DNA of 64,000 nucleotides from Azolla caroliniana (Eukaryota; Polypodiophyta): positions 3,844,001 through 3,908,000 of the forward strand of contig JBHGNT010000010.1 of NCBI GenBank assembly GCA_043228905.1. The letters are read 5' to 3'. Of this stretch, positions 1 to 9,872 are shown piece by piece. A program made the position numbers and the translations under genes. How positions within the stretch are numbered: the stretch's first letter is position 1; each line of letters begins with the position of its first letter. The notes beneath the pieces were generated by a model. The model did not search any database and was not told where the DNA came from. It saw nothing but the letters and a program-made list of their open reading frames with translations.

Positions 1-1
1 C

Positions 2-208
2 GTACAGGAGACGTCTTCGCACCCGGTCATATTAGGTGAACCATACATCACGGTGGCGCGAATGGAGACCAAGGTGCTAGACAACGGTTCGGCCTACGCA
101 AGGGTCAAAAGCCAGGACGGGCGCCATTCGGTCCAATTTCTGACCGTGAGACCGAACCACGAGCGGAACCGCGAATCCCTCGGTGGCGAGAACCGGGAGG
201 ATTTTTAG
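2..208 (+). CDS. G1 gag-protease, C-terminal fragment
   Basis: This is the last 68 codons of the gag-protease ORF of G1, cut by the window edge. It aligns residue by residue with the end of the G2 gag-protease protein (for example PVILGEPYIT and SVQFLTVRPNHERNR). The visible part lies downstream of the protease catalytic Asp. It ends at TAG (206-208) inside ATTTTTAG. The pol frame is already open across this stop, as in G2, which points to -1 frameshifting for pol expression. Confidence 0.88.
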   Translation, partial: VQETSSHPVILGEPYITVARMETKVLDNGSAYARVKSQDGRHSVQFLTVRPNHERNRESLGGENREDF

Positions 209-2912
209 AGAGGGCTGCCAAGGCGTGGGGCCGAGACAGTCCGGACACTCGGGAAAGACCCCACAGCTGTACGATAGAACCGAAACCGAAGAAACCTTGT
301 ACGATAGGTAGAAAATTCTGCTTCTCCGGCAACGGAGGGTGTATGATAGTTGGCATCGTTGGGCGAGAAAAGACAAGGGCGGAAGTGCGACTTCGAGCGT
401 GCGGAGTTCTCGGCCCGGACGAGGAAATCAGCGGAGCTGTGGAGGCAGTGTCCTTCGACGACACCTTGGGGATGCTGAGGAAGGTTGCCAGAGAAGACCT
501 TAACGAAGACCGGACGATACCGGTATGTTCCAAAGAGATGTACGAAGTCATCGCGAACTTCAGTCGGGGGCTCGGGTCGGATCGGACGGCCCGAGTTAGC
601 ACAAAGTACAAGGCTGTGGACCGGAAGGTAAGGCCAGTCGCGGCACCCTTACCGGAGGGCAGCGAGTCCCGGATCAGAGGGGTTGCGTCGGACCCCAGTT
701 TACGAGATCCGGCCTGCATAGGACACACCTTCACTGACGGGACGCTCCGGGAGCTCAAAATTGGTGGGGGCGGGTTCCTACTGCCGGCGGAGGAAGACCG
801 GTTTCGGAGGATGCTCGAAAGGCACGGGAAAGCCTTCGCATTCTCACCGGAAGAGATCGGGTGCGTAGACCCGACGATCGTGGAGCCGATGGTGATATTC
901 ACGGTACCGCATGTGTCGTGGAATCTCAAGCCGATTCCGGTACCGAGAGCTCACATCCCGAGGTTGATGGAGCTTTTGAGGCAGAAAGTAGATATGGGCA
1001 TTCTCGAACCGTCGAGTGCCCCATACTCGAACCGATGGTTTACCGTACCAAAGAAAAACGGAACGATGCGCTTCATTCAAGACCTGCAGCCGGTCAACAG
1101 AGTGACCATTCGGAACGCAGGAATCGGACCGACCATAGACGAGTTCGCGGAGGCCTTCGCCGGAAGGTCGATTTACTCGGTTGGTGATCTGTACTCGGGG
1201 TACAACCAGTTCCAGCTAGCCGTGGAGAGCAGAGACATTACGACGATGCGAACTCCCCTCGGCCTAGTGCGAATGTGTACCCTGCCACAAGGAGGGACCA
1301 ACTCGGTGGCCCACATGGTGAATGCAATGAACAAGGTACTGAGGGATTGCATCCCGGACATCACCATGTCGTTTCTAGACGACATCCCTATCAAAGGGTG
1401 CCCGGTGGAAGAGAAGGACGAGACAGTCGGGCCGGACGGATGCCGGCGATTCGTGGCAACACACATCGACGACTGCGAGAAGGTGCTACAAAGTCTAGAG
1501 GATGCGAGGCTCACCTTCTCCGGGGAGAAATCGGCCTTCGGGCAATCAGAAATCCTGGTGGTCGGGCACCTATGTGGACCATATGGCCGGAAGCCGTCTT
1601 CGGCAAAGGTAGAAGCCATCTCCGCGATGAAGACCGATTGCAGCTCGGTTACGGAAGTTCGGAGGTTCCTGGGGGCATGCGCGTTCTACCACATATGGAT
1701 CCCGCATTACGCCCACGTTGCGGAGCCACTATACGGGTTGCTGAAGAAGGGGCGAAGATTCGAGTGGCGAGACGAGCACACGGAGTCGGTCCGGAAGCTA
1801 AAGGAAGCTCTTGCGGCAGCACCGGCGCTCCGGAAGGCTGTCTACAAGAAGGGTACCCCGGTATACATAACGGTGGATACGAGCCCGACCGGGATCGGAT
1901 GGGTCGTCAACCAAGAAGACGAGGACGGCACCCGGTTCCCGATCCGATTCGGCGCTAAGGTCCTCAGTGAGCGACAGCGAGGGTACGCCCAAGTTAAACG
2001 CGAACTCTGGGGTATCGTTTCGGCAATAAAGGCCGACAAAGACTACCTGATCGGGACGGAAGTGATTATCGAGACAGATTTCCGGATGGTTTCCGGATGC
2101 GCGACACCGGACTTGGCGATGCTCAGGTGGATAGCGTACATCAAGTCCCTGGACCCGGGAATACGACACATTTCCGGAAAAGACAACGCCATGGCCGACA
2201 TGCTTTCGAGGGCGAGGTTTGATGACGAGGGCGGCATGGTTTCGGAGGACGAAGAAGTCGGCGTGGACGTCTTCGAGGCGGCGTACGTGACGACTGACGG
2301 GGCGAGCACTCCGGCACTTAACGGCTTCGACGAGAGCAAGTACGACGGCGAGTGGCTACAGATCGGTGGATTTTTTAGGACAATGACGTCGGATGCGTCA
2401 TGGACGAAGGACGAGGCCAACCGGATCCGGAAGAAAGCATACCGATTCTTTCTCCAGGACGGATACTTATGGAAGCACCCGAAGAAGAGGAACGGCGTCC
2501 CGCTCCGGGTGGTGGCGATGAAGGAAGAACAGGAGGAGCTGCTGACGGCCTACCACGACAGCCCTTGGGCTGGACACCGTGGAACGTGGGCCACGTTCGA
2601 GAAGATAAAGGGGAAGTACTAGTGGTCGGGACTATACCGGGACGTGCATCGATTCATGACAACTTGTGAGAGCTGTCAGATGCACTCCATAGTCCGACAT
2701 CGGGACGAGCTTCACCCTACGTACCCTCCGACCATCCACTTCAAATGGATGGTAGATCTGGTGACGATGCCGATGGGAGTAGGACAGATGCGGTATCTGA
2801 TCCTGGCTCGGGAAGATCTGACCAACCAGGTAGAAGGCCGAGCCCTTCAGAACAAAACGACCGCGGTCGTATGTCGGTTCCTGATTGAGGACGTGATATG
2901 CCGGTACGGGTG
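205..2912 (+). pseudogene. G1 pol part 1: reverse transcriptase, RNase H, integrase zinc finger
   Basis: This is pol of G1, read in the -1 frame relative to gag. It encodes RT with the motif FLDDIPIKG (F-L-D-D instead of Y-x-D-D), RNase H (ITVDTSPTG, RELWG, IIETD, SGKDN) and the start of integrase with an H-H-C-C finger (HDSPWAGH, CESC). The first ATG is at 343, but the frame is open further back through the gag stop, and G2 has ACG at that position, so the ATG is probably not the start. Two lesions are visible: TAG at 2620-2622 where G2 has TGG, and a 12-nt in-frame loss at the third RNase H aspartate. The frame then runs into the copia-1 insertion at 2913 within the integrase core, after the first catalytic Asp (MVDLVTMP). 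Confidence 0.9.
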
Positions 2913-3209
2913 TGTCGAATACAAGTGTATAATGGACGTATTCACACTAACCCTTTGTATAGCCCAAGTTTGGGGCATTTGTGTAATTAGCATAAAGGGT
3001 AGTTGCCCTAAGTCGGTCACTATCTATAGTGACCTTGTAACCTTTTTGTAAGGTTGGGTGTTGTATTATTTCTTCTATTGAATAGAAAGTCTTTTGTGCC
3101 TCTCTCTCTCTCTCTCTCTCTGTGCAACGACCTAGAGACTGTCATACGCAGGTACAGAAAAGAATCGAATGCTTCTTGATCTTCCGCATAGACGACTTTG
3201 TCTCCAACA
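2913..3209 (+). repeat. copia-1 5' LTR
   Basis: The 297-bp LTR begins TGTCGAATAC and ends CTCCAACA. It contains a CT tract and a 20-bp near-perfect dyad around a TATA-like core (3015-3034). It differs from the 3' copy at only a few bases plus CT-tract length. Confidence 0.92.
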
Positions 3210-3211
3210 TC

Positions 3212-3223
3212 TGGTATCAGAGC
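3212..3223 (+). other. copia-1 primer binding site (initiator Met tRNA type)
   Basis: TGGTATCAGAGC lies two bases after the 5' LTR. It is the classic plant PBS complementary to the 3' end of initiator methionine tRNA. The leader from here to 3890 has no convincing ORF. Confidence 0.93.
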
Positions 3224-3890
3224 CTGCACAGTATTCGGTCCTTCATCCCGCTGTCGGCCGTCGTCTCAGCCTGCACAGCATTCGGTTTCTTGCGTCATTC
3301 GAAGAAGAGAGAAGAAGAAGAAAAACGAGGTTTGCATCTCATCGCGTTAGATCATCTTCGCTTGGAGTAAGCCAGCAGGTTGTACTCTGTTCCTTGTGAT
3401 CGTAACCGCTCGAGGTGAAATCCCCTTGTGCAACATTGACACGATCGTGCTCCACTCGGTTAAATGGCATCCGAAGAGGTCATCAAACGCTGCTCGCCGC
3501 TCATTGTAACCGCTCGGTGCAGATCAGTCTCAAGACAACAACCCAAATTCATGCTTCATCTGGCTGATCGACATTCGGGAGGATCAGTTGGATCCGTCTC
3601 TCTCGTTGCTGCAGTCAACCGAAGCAGAATTGGTCCAGATAATCGGTTTCAATAATCGGTATTCAGCATATATATCCGAAGCGAACCGGGCTCACTCCGA
3701 CTCGGCAACATTCGGGAAGACCAGTCGGTTCTGTCCCTCAAGCTACCGGAGTCAATTCGAGCAAGTTCCGAAGCCGAACCGACTCGGGTTCAAATCCGAC
3801 TAGAACGATATCGGGTGAGCCAACCGGCTGCACTCCAACAAGGTTCGTAGTCAACTCCGAACCGAGCTTCGTCAACCGAAACCGAATTTG

Positions 3891-5139
3891 ATGGCATCAA
3901 CATCCGGCTCGTCAGAAATGAGTCTACGAAAGTTCGATGGATCGAACTTCAACTTCTGGAAGGAGCAAATGCAGGACTATCTCATAGTCAAGGGGCAAAT
4001 CGATCCCATCGAAAATGAAGAACCTCCAGAAGGATACAAACCAATTGAGTGGCAGAAGCTGGACAGAATCGTCCGCGCCACGATTCGGATGCACCTATCG
4101 GAATCGGTATACTTTACGGTGCAATCGTGTACGACAGCATTCGAACTGTGGAAAACACTGTCGGACACTTACGAAAAGAAGGTCGCCGCAACGAAGATGT
4201 TTCTGATCCGGCGCCTCTACAACTTGCGGATGAAAGAATCCGATTCGGTTCAAGCACACCTCAATGAGTACGAAAGCATAAGCTCCCAAATCTCGTCACA
4301 GGGGACGGCAATCGAGGATGAACTCAGAGCAATGATACTCATGAGCAGCCTTCCCTCATCATGGGAAACTTTCGTCACAACCGTGTGCAACGCGTCAACC
4401 ACGGCTGTTAAATACTCCGAAGTCACGAGCGCAATCCTGACCGAAGCAGCTCGGAGAAAGTCTTTCGCCAAAGACTCAACAGACGACGCTTATGTAGTAC
4501 AAGGTTCGACAGACCGATCGAACATACGAGGAAGAGATTCCTCACGGCCGCCGAACAATCAGCGAAGACGGAGCCAGTCACGGGATAACCGAATCTGCAA
4601 CTATTGCAAGAAACCCGGACACATCAAAGCCGACTGCCGCGCACTCAAGAACAAGAACAACAAGAAGAGTGGCCGGCATGAGGAGATCAATTACGTCAGC
4701 TTCTCAGCTGATGTGCTACCAAACGACCCGAATATACTATCAATCGAAAATCCAGTCGGATCAGAAGTTCTGCTCACGACTGAAGAATCGAGCACATGGC
4801 TCTTAGATTCGGGCGCGTCATTTCATGTGACTCCTCATCGATCCCAATTTCGGCAATATACGATCCGTCACTCCGACTCAGTTCGGGTCGGCAACTCGCA
4901 ACACTGTGACATCATTGGAATCGGCACAGTAGAGGTCAACCTTGCTGGTGGCTCTACACTTGTACTTCACAATGTCCGACATGTACCCGAGCTCTCAAGG
5001 CCATTGATCTCAGTCGGACAACTAGATGAAGACGGCATTCGTGCCGGTTTTTCTTCGGGAGGGTGGACACTCCACAGGGGGAACCTCCTGCTTGCTAGAG
5101 GACCCAAGATACACTCACTGTATCCGTTACATGTTACGC
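3891..5139 (+). CDS. copia-1 polyprotein part 1: gag and protease
   Basis: ATG at 3891 opens 416 codons before G2 interrupts the frame. The N-terminal part is a copia Gag (FDGSNFNFWKEQMQDYL, with LSDTYEKK and LRMKESDSVQ further on). A CCHC zinc knuckle follows at about residue 240 (CNYCKKPGHIKADC), then an aspartic protease at about residue 305 (WLLDSGASFHVT). The apparent ORF continues 8 bases into the G2 LTR and stops. The true continuation is at 17980 on the far side of G2. The zinc knuckle packages RNA and the protease cuts the polyprotein. Confidence 0.92.
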
Positions 5140-5806
5140 TGTCGTGAAGAAAACCGCCCACAAGAGGAATCGGAGGAACAAGGCGTGGGAAACGGCTCTA
5201 CACACACGCGCGCCAAGAAGTACATACGAGGATCCTAGGTGGGTAGATTCGGTTGGTATGCAGTTAATGCCAAACGGCCTCTTGACGGGATATAAAAAGG
5301 AAGAGGAAGAATAGAAGAGGGGCTCTCGCGCGGAGAGGACGGAGTGCTGCCGAACCGATTTCGGAGCTCCTCTCTCACTCCTGCTTCTCTGTCTTCTGCT
5401 CCATCGCGTACCTGTGCAGGTTTCGAGGAGGCTTGCGCTGCTCCGTGGAACGCCCGAGTGCGTCCTGCAGCACCTCCGACCTGTTTCCCCTTTCTGTGCG
5501 TCGCGTCATACAGGGGTCGGCATCTGTTCGCCGCCCTGTTCGTTTTCGTTAGTATCTATTCCGTGCCCCACCGTGGGTTGTAATACTTTGGCCTGTTATT
5601 TTCTTGCATTCATAAGTACATTTCTTTCGTTGTTGCGTCCATCTGCGTCGGCGTTTAACTGTGATCTCTGTTTGTTGGGCCGTGTCCCTGTGCGATCTTC
5701 GGTTCTGTGTAATCGGGTCTCTCTCTCTCTCTCTCTCTTGCTCTTCGGTCCAAGACCCCCGTGGTCCCTCCTCCTTTCTGCGCGCAAGGGCGTAGCAACC
5801 ACGACA
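5140..5806 (+). repeat. G2 5' LTR
   Basis: The 667-bp LTR has TGTCGTG/CACGACA termini. A TATA box (TATAAAAAGG) lies at 5291-5300. The U5 part has a CT tract near 5720-5740. It is followed at 5810 by the putative PBS. Confidence 0.93.
5291..5300 (+). promoter_or_regulatory. G2 5' LTR TATA box
   Basis: TATAAAAAGG lies about 150 bp into the LTR in a compact GC-rich context. The same box is at 17460 in the 3' LTR, and G1 has TATAAAGGGA at 27591. This is the expected position for the U3 promoter. Confidence 0.7.
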
Positions 5807-5809
5807 TCT

Positions 5810-5825
5810 TGGTGAACCCGACGTG
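5810..5825 (+). other. G2 putative primer binding site
   Basis: TGGTGAACCCGACGTG starts three bases after the 5' LTR and begins with TGG, the complement of tRNA CCA. I cannot name the primer tRNA with certainty. Confidence 0.6.
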
Positions 5826-5849
5826 AAAGAGGCGGCAGAAGAGCAGGAA

Positions 5850-7976
5850 ATGAGGGGGTCGGATCTCGCAGAGGCCATGGCTTCGGCCGTGGATCGGATT
5901 GTAAACGCGCGCGAGAGCACCGGTGCCCTCGACAGAGCTATTGAGGCGGTCGTCGGCACGATCGGCCGGTTCGATGGGAAGGATGCCACGAAGTATTTGG
6001 CGTCCTACGGTGCAGAGATGCTGATGCGGGACATTCCGGAAGAAAGGCGTCTTGCCGGATTTCCTCGAGTAGCGATGCCGAGCATCCATGCGGAGGTGCT
6101 CGAGGTGCGGACGGAGAGCCGTACCTGGGAGGAGTTCGAAGGTCGGCTCCTAGAGAAATACGGGCTGGACGACGCGCTCCGGCTTTCGAAGCGAAGGTTC
6201 ATGGAATGGGTGGAGTCCCCGGGGAAGGGAAGAAACGCGTCGGCGCTCCTCCGGGAGTTCGAGGAAAACTTTGCGCGCCTCTCGGCGCTCGACCGAACCA
6301 TCCTGGACACGAGCCGGGTCTTGCTGTTTGTCAAGTCAGTCGACGAGCGGGATCGGGAGCAAGTGGGCTTCTTGCTGGAAACCGAAGACGGGCTCACTAC
6401 CGACTGGGCGGCTGTCAGGAAGGTCTGTGGCCGTTTCGACAAACGGCGAGAATGGGCGGATAACGGGGCGACCGGGTCGGGCTCGGTCGCAGCAAGGAAG
6501 CTCGAACCAGCGCCACAGGTGCGCGAGGAAGAGACCCGGGAGTGGTTGGAAACCGGTTCGGCTTCGACCGGCGTAGTCAGAGGCTCAACCGGAGGAGCGG
6601 CGCTGGAGGAATTGACGAAGGCGATAAAGGACCTCCAAATCGCGCAGGCCCGAAGGGAAGGAGGCGAACCGGCTCGTGACCGACGGCCGGTGGCAGGAAA
6701 CAGGTGCATGTGGTGCGATGAAGTCGGCCACATTCGGAAGGACTGCGGCGACTTCGCGGAGGCGCTGAGGAACAGGGTGGTGTACCTGTGGGAAGGACGG
6801 GTGCATGCCAGCGACACCCGAAGGGCCCTGAGCCGAAACGACGGAAAAGGCGGTATGAAAAGGGTGATGGAAGAGGCGGCGGCCCGACACGCGGAAACCG
6901 TCCACTACTCGGCGTCAGCCGGCATTCGGGTCGGGGGCGGCGAGGCCCGGGGGGAAAGCAAAGCCGGATTCTGGCCGACGATGCTGGAAGGCCTTGCCGG
7001 TGCAGGGCTTAAAAGGGAGGAATCGGACCGTGCGGAGAAACGGGTACGGGAGATGACCGGGTGGAGCGACCCGGTCGAGGAAAAGACGGGCTTCGTGGAA
7101 GCCGCTTGCCGGAACTACGAGGCTCTGGTAGAAGAGAAGCGGGTGGGGAAACCCGGGACGACCGGGCCCTCACAACGATACGAGACCCGGTCCGGGCCAC
7201 GACGGGACGAAGCCGGCGGGGCCGGTACGCGAGATAAACCCCAGAAGGGCGGGTACCGTCTGGGGACGGAGATAGAAAGAACCACGGACTTACGAAAGGT
7301 CCTGGAGGAACGGATCCTCGACAGCAAGGTGGAGCTGTCGTTACGAGAGGTGCTGGGAATCGCCAAGAAGGAGTTCCACGACTCCATCGTGGACTTGGTG
7401 AAACGGAAGAGGCTGTCGACGGAGACAGAACCGGAAAGACCGGTGGAAGTGCGGACGACGCACCTAGACGACATGGCGCTGGGAGACGAGTGGGCGGAAA
7501 GCCACTATTCGAGACCACATTGGGCCCGAGCGACCACGGAAACCCCGGTGAAGATCGGCGATGTCCAGGAACCGGTGGTAGCTTTAGTAGACCACGGATC
7601 GGAGATCAATTTGATGTCCATGGACTTCTATAAGAAGGGCAAATGGCCGATCAACACCAAGCACGGGTGGAAAATAAGGGCAGCAACGCGCGCCACCGAG
7701 GAACTGCACGGGGCCTGTCCGAATGTGCGAGTCAAGATCGGCGACGTCGAGATTGACCAGCACTTCTTCGTGCAGGAGACATCTTCGCATCCGGTCATTC
7801 TGGGAGAGCCGTACATCACGGCGGCGCGAATGGAGACCAAGGTGCTGGACAATGGTTCGGCCTATGCGCGGGTCAAGAGCCAGGACGGGCGCCATTCGGT
7901 CCAGTTTTTGACGGTTAGGCCGAACCACGAGCGTAACCGCGACTCCCTCGGTTCCGATAACCGAGAGGATTTTTAG
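5850..7976 (+). CDS. G2 gag-protease protein
   Basis: The ORF is 708 codons from the first ATG (5850); a GTG start 27 bases upstream is also in frame. The N-terminal half is Gag-like, with IGRFDGKDATKYLASYGAEM and a helical region. A CCHC zinc knuckle is at about residue 290 (CMWCDEVGHIRKDC). A retropepsin-like domain lies near residue 580 with ALVDHGSEINLMS, so the active-site triplet is Asp-His-Gly instead of the usual Asp-Thr/Ser-Gly. The ORF ends in ATTTTTAG, where the -1 frame (pol) is open on both sides of the stop. The middle 200 residues are charged and of unknown role. Confidence 0.9.
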   Translation: MRGSDLAEAMASAVDRIVNARESTGALDRAIEAVVGTIGRFDGKDATKYLASYGAEMLMRDIPEERRLAGFPRVAMPSIHAEVLEVRTESRTWEEFEGRLLEKYGLDDALRLSKRRFMEWVESPGKGRNASALLREFEENFARLSALDRTILDTSRVLLFVKSVDERDREQVGFLLETEDGLTTDWAAVRKVCGRFDKRREWADNGATGSGSVAARKLEPAPQVREEETREWLETGSASTGVVRGSTGGAALEELTKAIKDLQIAQARREGGEPARDRRPVAGNRCMWCDEVGHIRKDCGDFAEALRNRVVYLWEGRVHASDTRRALSRNDGKGGMKRVMEEAAARHAETVHYSASAGIRVGGGEARGESKAGFWPTMLEGLAGAGLKREESDRAEKRVREMTGWSDPVEEKTGFVEAACRNYEALVEEKRVGKPGTTGPSQRYETRSGPRRDEAGGAGTRDKPQKGGYRLGTEIERTTDLRKVLEERILDSKVELSLREVLGIAKKEFHDSIVDLVKRKRLSTETEPERPVEVRTTHLDDMALGDEWAESHYSRPHWARATTETPVKIGDVQEPVVALVDHGSEINLMSMDFYKKGKWPINTKHGWKIRAATRATEELHGACPNVRVKIGDVEIDQHFFVQETSSHPVILGEPYITAARMETKVLDNGSAYARVKSQDGRHSVQFLTVRPNHERNRDSLGSDNREDF

Positions 7977-7978
7977 AG
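7970..7978 (+). promoter_or_regulatory. G2 candidate -1 ribosomal frameshift site at gag stop
   Basis: Gag ends GAT TTT TAG. A run of five T lets the P-site Phe tRNA slip back one base onto TTT, after which TTA GAG AGG continues into pol with no stop. The same bases occur at the G1 gag stop (201-208). The pol frame of G2 has no ATG near its start, which supports translation by frameshifting. Confidence 0.6.
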
Positions 7979-9399
7979 AGGACTGCCAAGGCGTGGGGCC
8001 GCGACAGTCCGGATGCTCCGGGAAAACCCCACATTTGTACGATAAAACCGTGTACGACAGGTAGGGTATTTTGCTTCTCCGACAGCGGAGCGTGTACGAT
8101 AGTCGGCATCGGCGGCCGAGAGAAGACAAAGGCGGAGGGGAGACTTCGAGCGTGCGGAGTTCTCGGCCCTGACGAGGAAATCAGCGGAGCCGTGGAGGCG
8201 GTCTCATTCGACGACACCTTGGGGACGCTGGGAAAGGTGGTCGAAGAAGGCCTTAACGAAGACCGGACGATACCGGTGTGTTCCGAGGAGATGTACGGAG
8301 TCATCGCGGGCTTCGGTCGAGGACTCGAGTCAGTTCGGACGGCCCGCGTAAGCACCAAGTACAAGACTGTGGACCGGAAGGTAAGGCCAGTCGCGGCACC
8401 CTTACCGGAGGACAGCGCGTCGAGAATCAAAGGGGTTGCATCGGACCCTAGTCTACGAGATCCGGCCTGCATAGGGCACACCTTCACCGACGAGACGCTC
8501 CGAGAGCTCAAAATAGGTGGGGGCGGGTTCCTGCTGCCGGCGGAGGAAGACCGGTTTCGGAGAATGCTCGGAAGGCACGGGAAAGCCTTCGCATTCTCGC
8601 CGGAGGAAATCGGGTGCGTTGACCCGACGATCGTGGAGCCAATGGTGATATTCACGGTACCGCATGTACCATGGAATCTCAAGCCAATCCCGGTTCCGAG
8701 AGCTCACATCCCGAAGTTGATGGAGCTGCTGAGGCAGAAAGTTGATATGGGAATTCTCGAGCCGTCGAGCGCCCCATATTCGAATCGATGGTTTACCGTA
8801 CCGAAGAAAAACGGTTCGTTGCGCTTCATCCAGGACCTGCAGCCGGTCAATCGAGTGACCATTCGGAACGCAGGGATCGGACCGACCATAGACGAGTTCG
8901 CGGAGGCCTTCGCCGGAAGGTCAATTTACTCGGTCGGGGATCTATACTCAGGGTACGACCAGTTCCAGCTAGCCGTGGAGAGCAGAGACATTACGACGAT
9001 GCGAACTCCCCTCGGCCTAGTTCGGATGTGTACACTGCCGCAAGGAGGGACCAACTCGGTGGCCCACATGGTGAATGCGATGAACAAGGTTCTGAGGGAC
9101 TGTATCCCGGACATCACCATGCCGTTTCTGGACGACATTCCGATCAAGGGATGCCCGGTGGAAGAAAGGGACGAGACGATCGGGCCGGACGGATGCCGGC
9201 GATTCGTGGCAACACACATCGACGACTGCGAGAAGGTGCTGCAAAGGCTAGAGGATGCGAGACTCACCTTCTCCGGGGAGAAGTCGGCCTTCGGGCAGTC
9301 AGAAATCATGGTGGTCGGACACCTGTGCGGACCATATGGCCGGAAACCGTCTCCGGCAAAGGTAGAAGCCATCTCAGCGATGAAGCCCGACTGCAGCTC
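7973..9399 (+). CDS. G2 pol part 1: reverse transcriptase
   Basis: The pol frame is open from the gag stop to the G3 insertion. RT motifs include SNRWFTVPKKNGSLRFIQDL, YSVGDLYSGYDQFQLAV, LPQGGTNSVAHMVNAMNKVL and the catalytic box FLDDIPIKG with Phe-Leu-Asp-Asp. An insertion between the DD box and the next motif (VEERDETIGPDGCRRFVATH) and the segment EIMVVGHLCGPYGRKP recall Ty3/gypsy elements of basidiomycete fungi as I know them. The frame resumes at 15181 after G3. Joined length is 1160 codons plus stop. Confidence 0.9.
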
Positions 9400-9532
9400 T
9401 GTCAGGAACTCTATTAAGGCAGAGAAGGAATTAGTACTAAAAGAAGGATTAGTACTATTGTTGGGGAATAGTACTAAGACAGAGAAGGATTAGTACTATG
9501 AGAGGTGTCGAACTTTGAGAGAAGGAATGAGT

Positions 9533-9582
<50 letters not shown>

Positions 9583-9872
9583 TGATGCGAAAGATATATG
9601 TATTATATGACGGAAGATATACAACAGTAGTTAGAAGGCTTAAGACTGGCGTTGAACCGATTTGGTTCGAACTAATGCCTTGCGCCTCCTTTTATAGTGT
9701 CTTCAGGAATACTCCTGAAGTTTCTAGAATGTTCCAGAGAAATCTGGAATATACATCAATTTCCTAATAAAACCTAAATGAAAATAATATCCTTCAAATT
9801 ACAACTCATAACCTAATGGTAAAGTCTCGACCCGTGTAACAAAAGGTTATGGGTTCGAGTCTAGTTATGACA
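9400..9872 (-). repeat. G3 3' LTR
   Basis: The 473-bp LTR has TGTCA/TGACA termini and a long GA microsatellite at about 9537-9578. A tRNA-like A-box/B-box pair lies at 9811-9861. A TATA box is present on the minus strand at 9688-9696. Confidence 0.93.

Noticed and set aside
343-345. ATG as the start of G1 pol
   Set aside because: The frame is open further upstream across the gag stop and G2 has ACG at this codon, so frameshift expression fits better.
105-929. Long minus-strand ORFs opposite gag-pol (also near 1173, 7009 and 8926)
   Set aside because: They mirror GC-rich coding sequence of the gypsy elements in the antisense frame and contain no domains.
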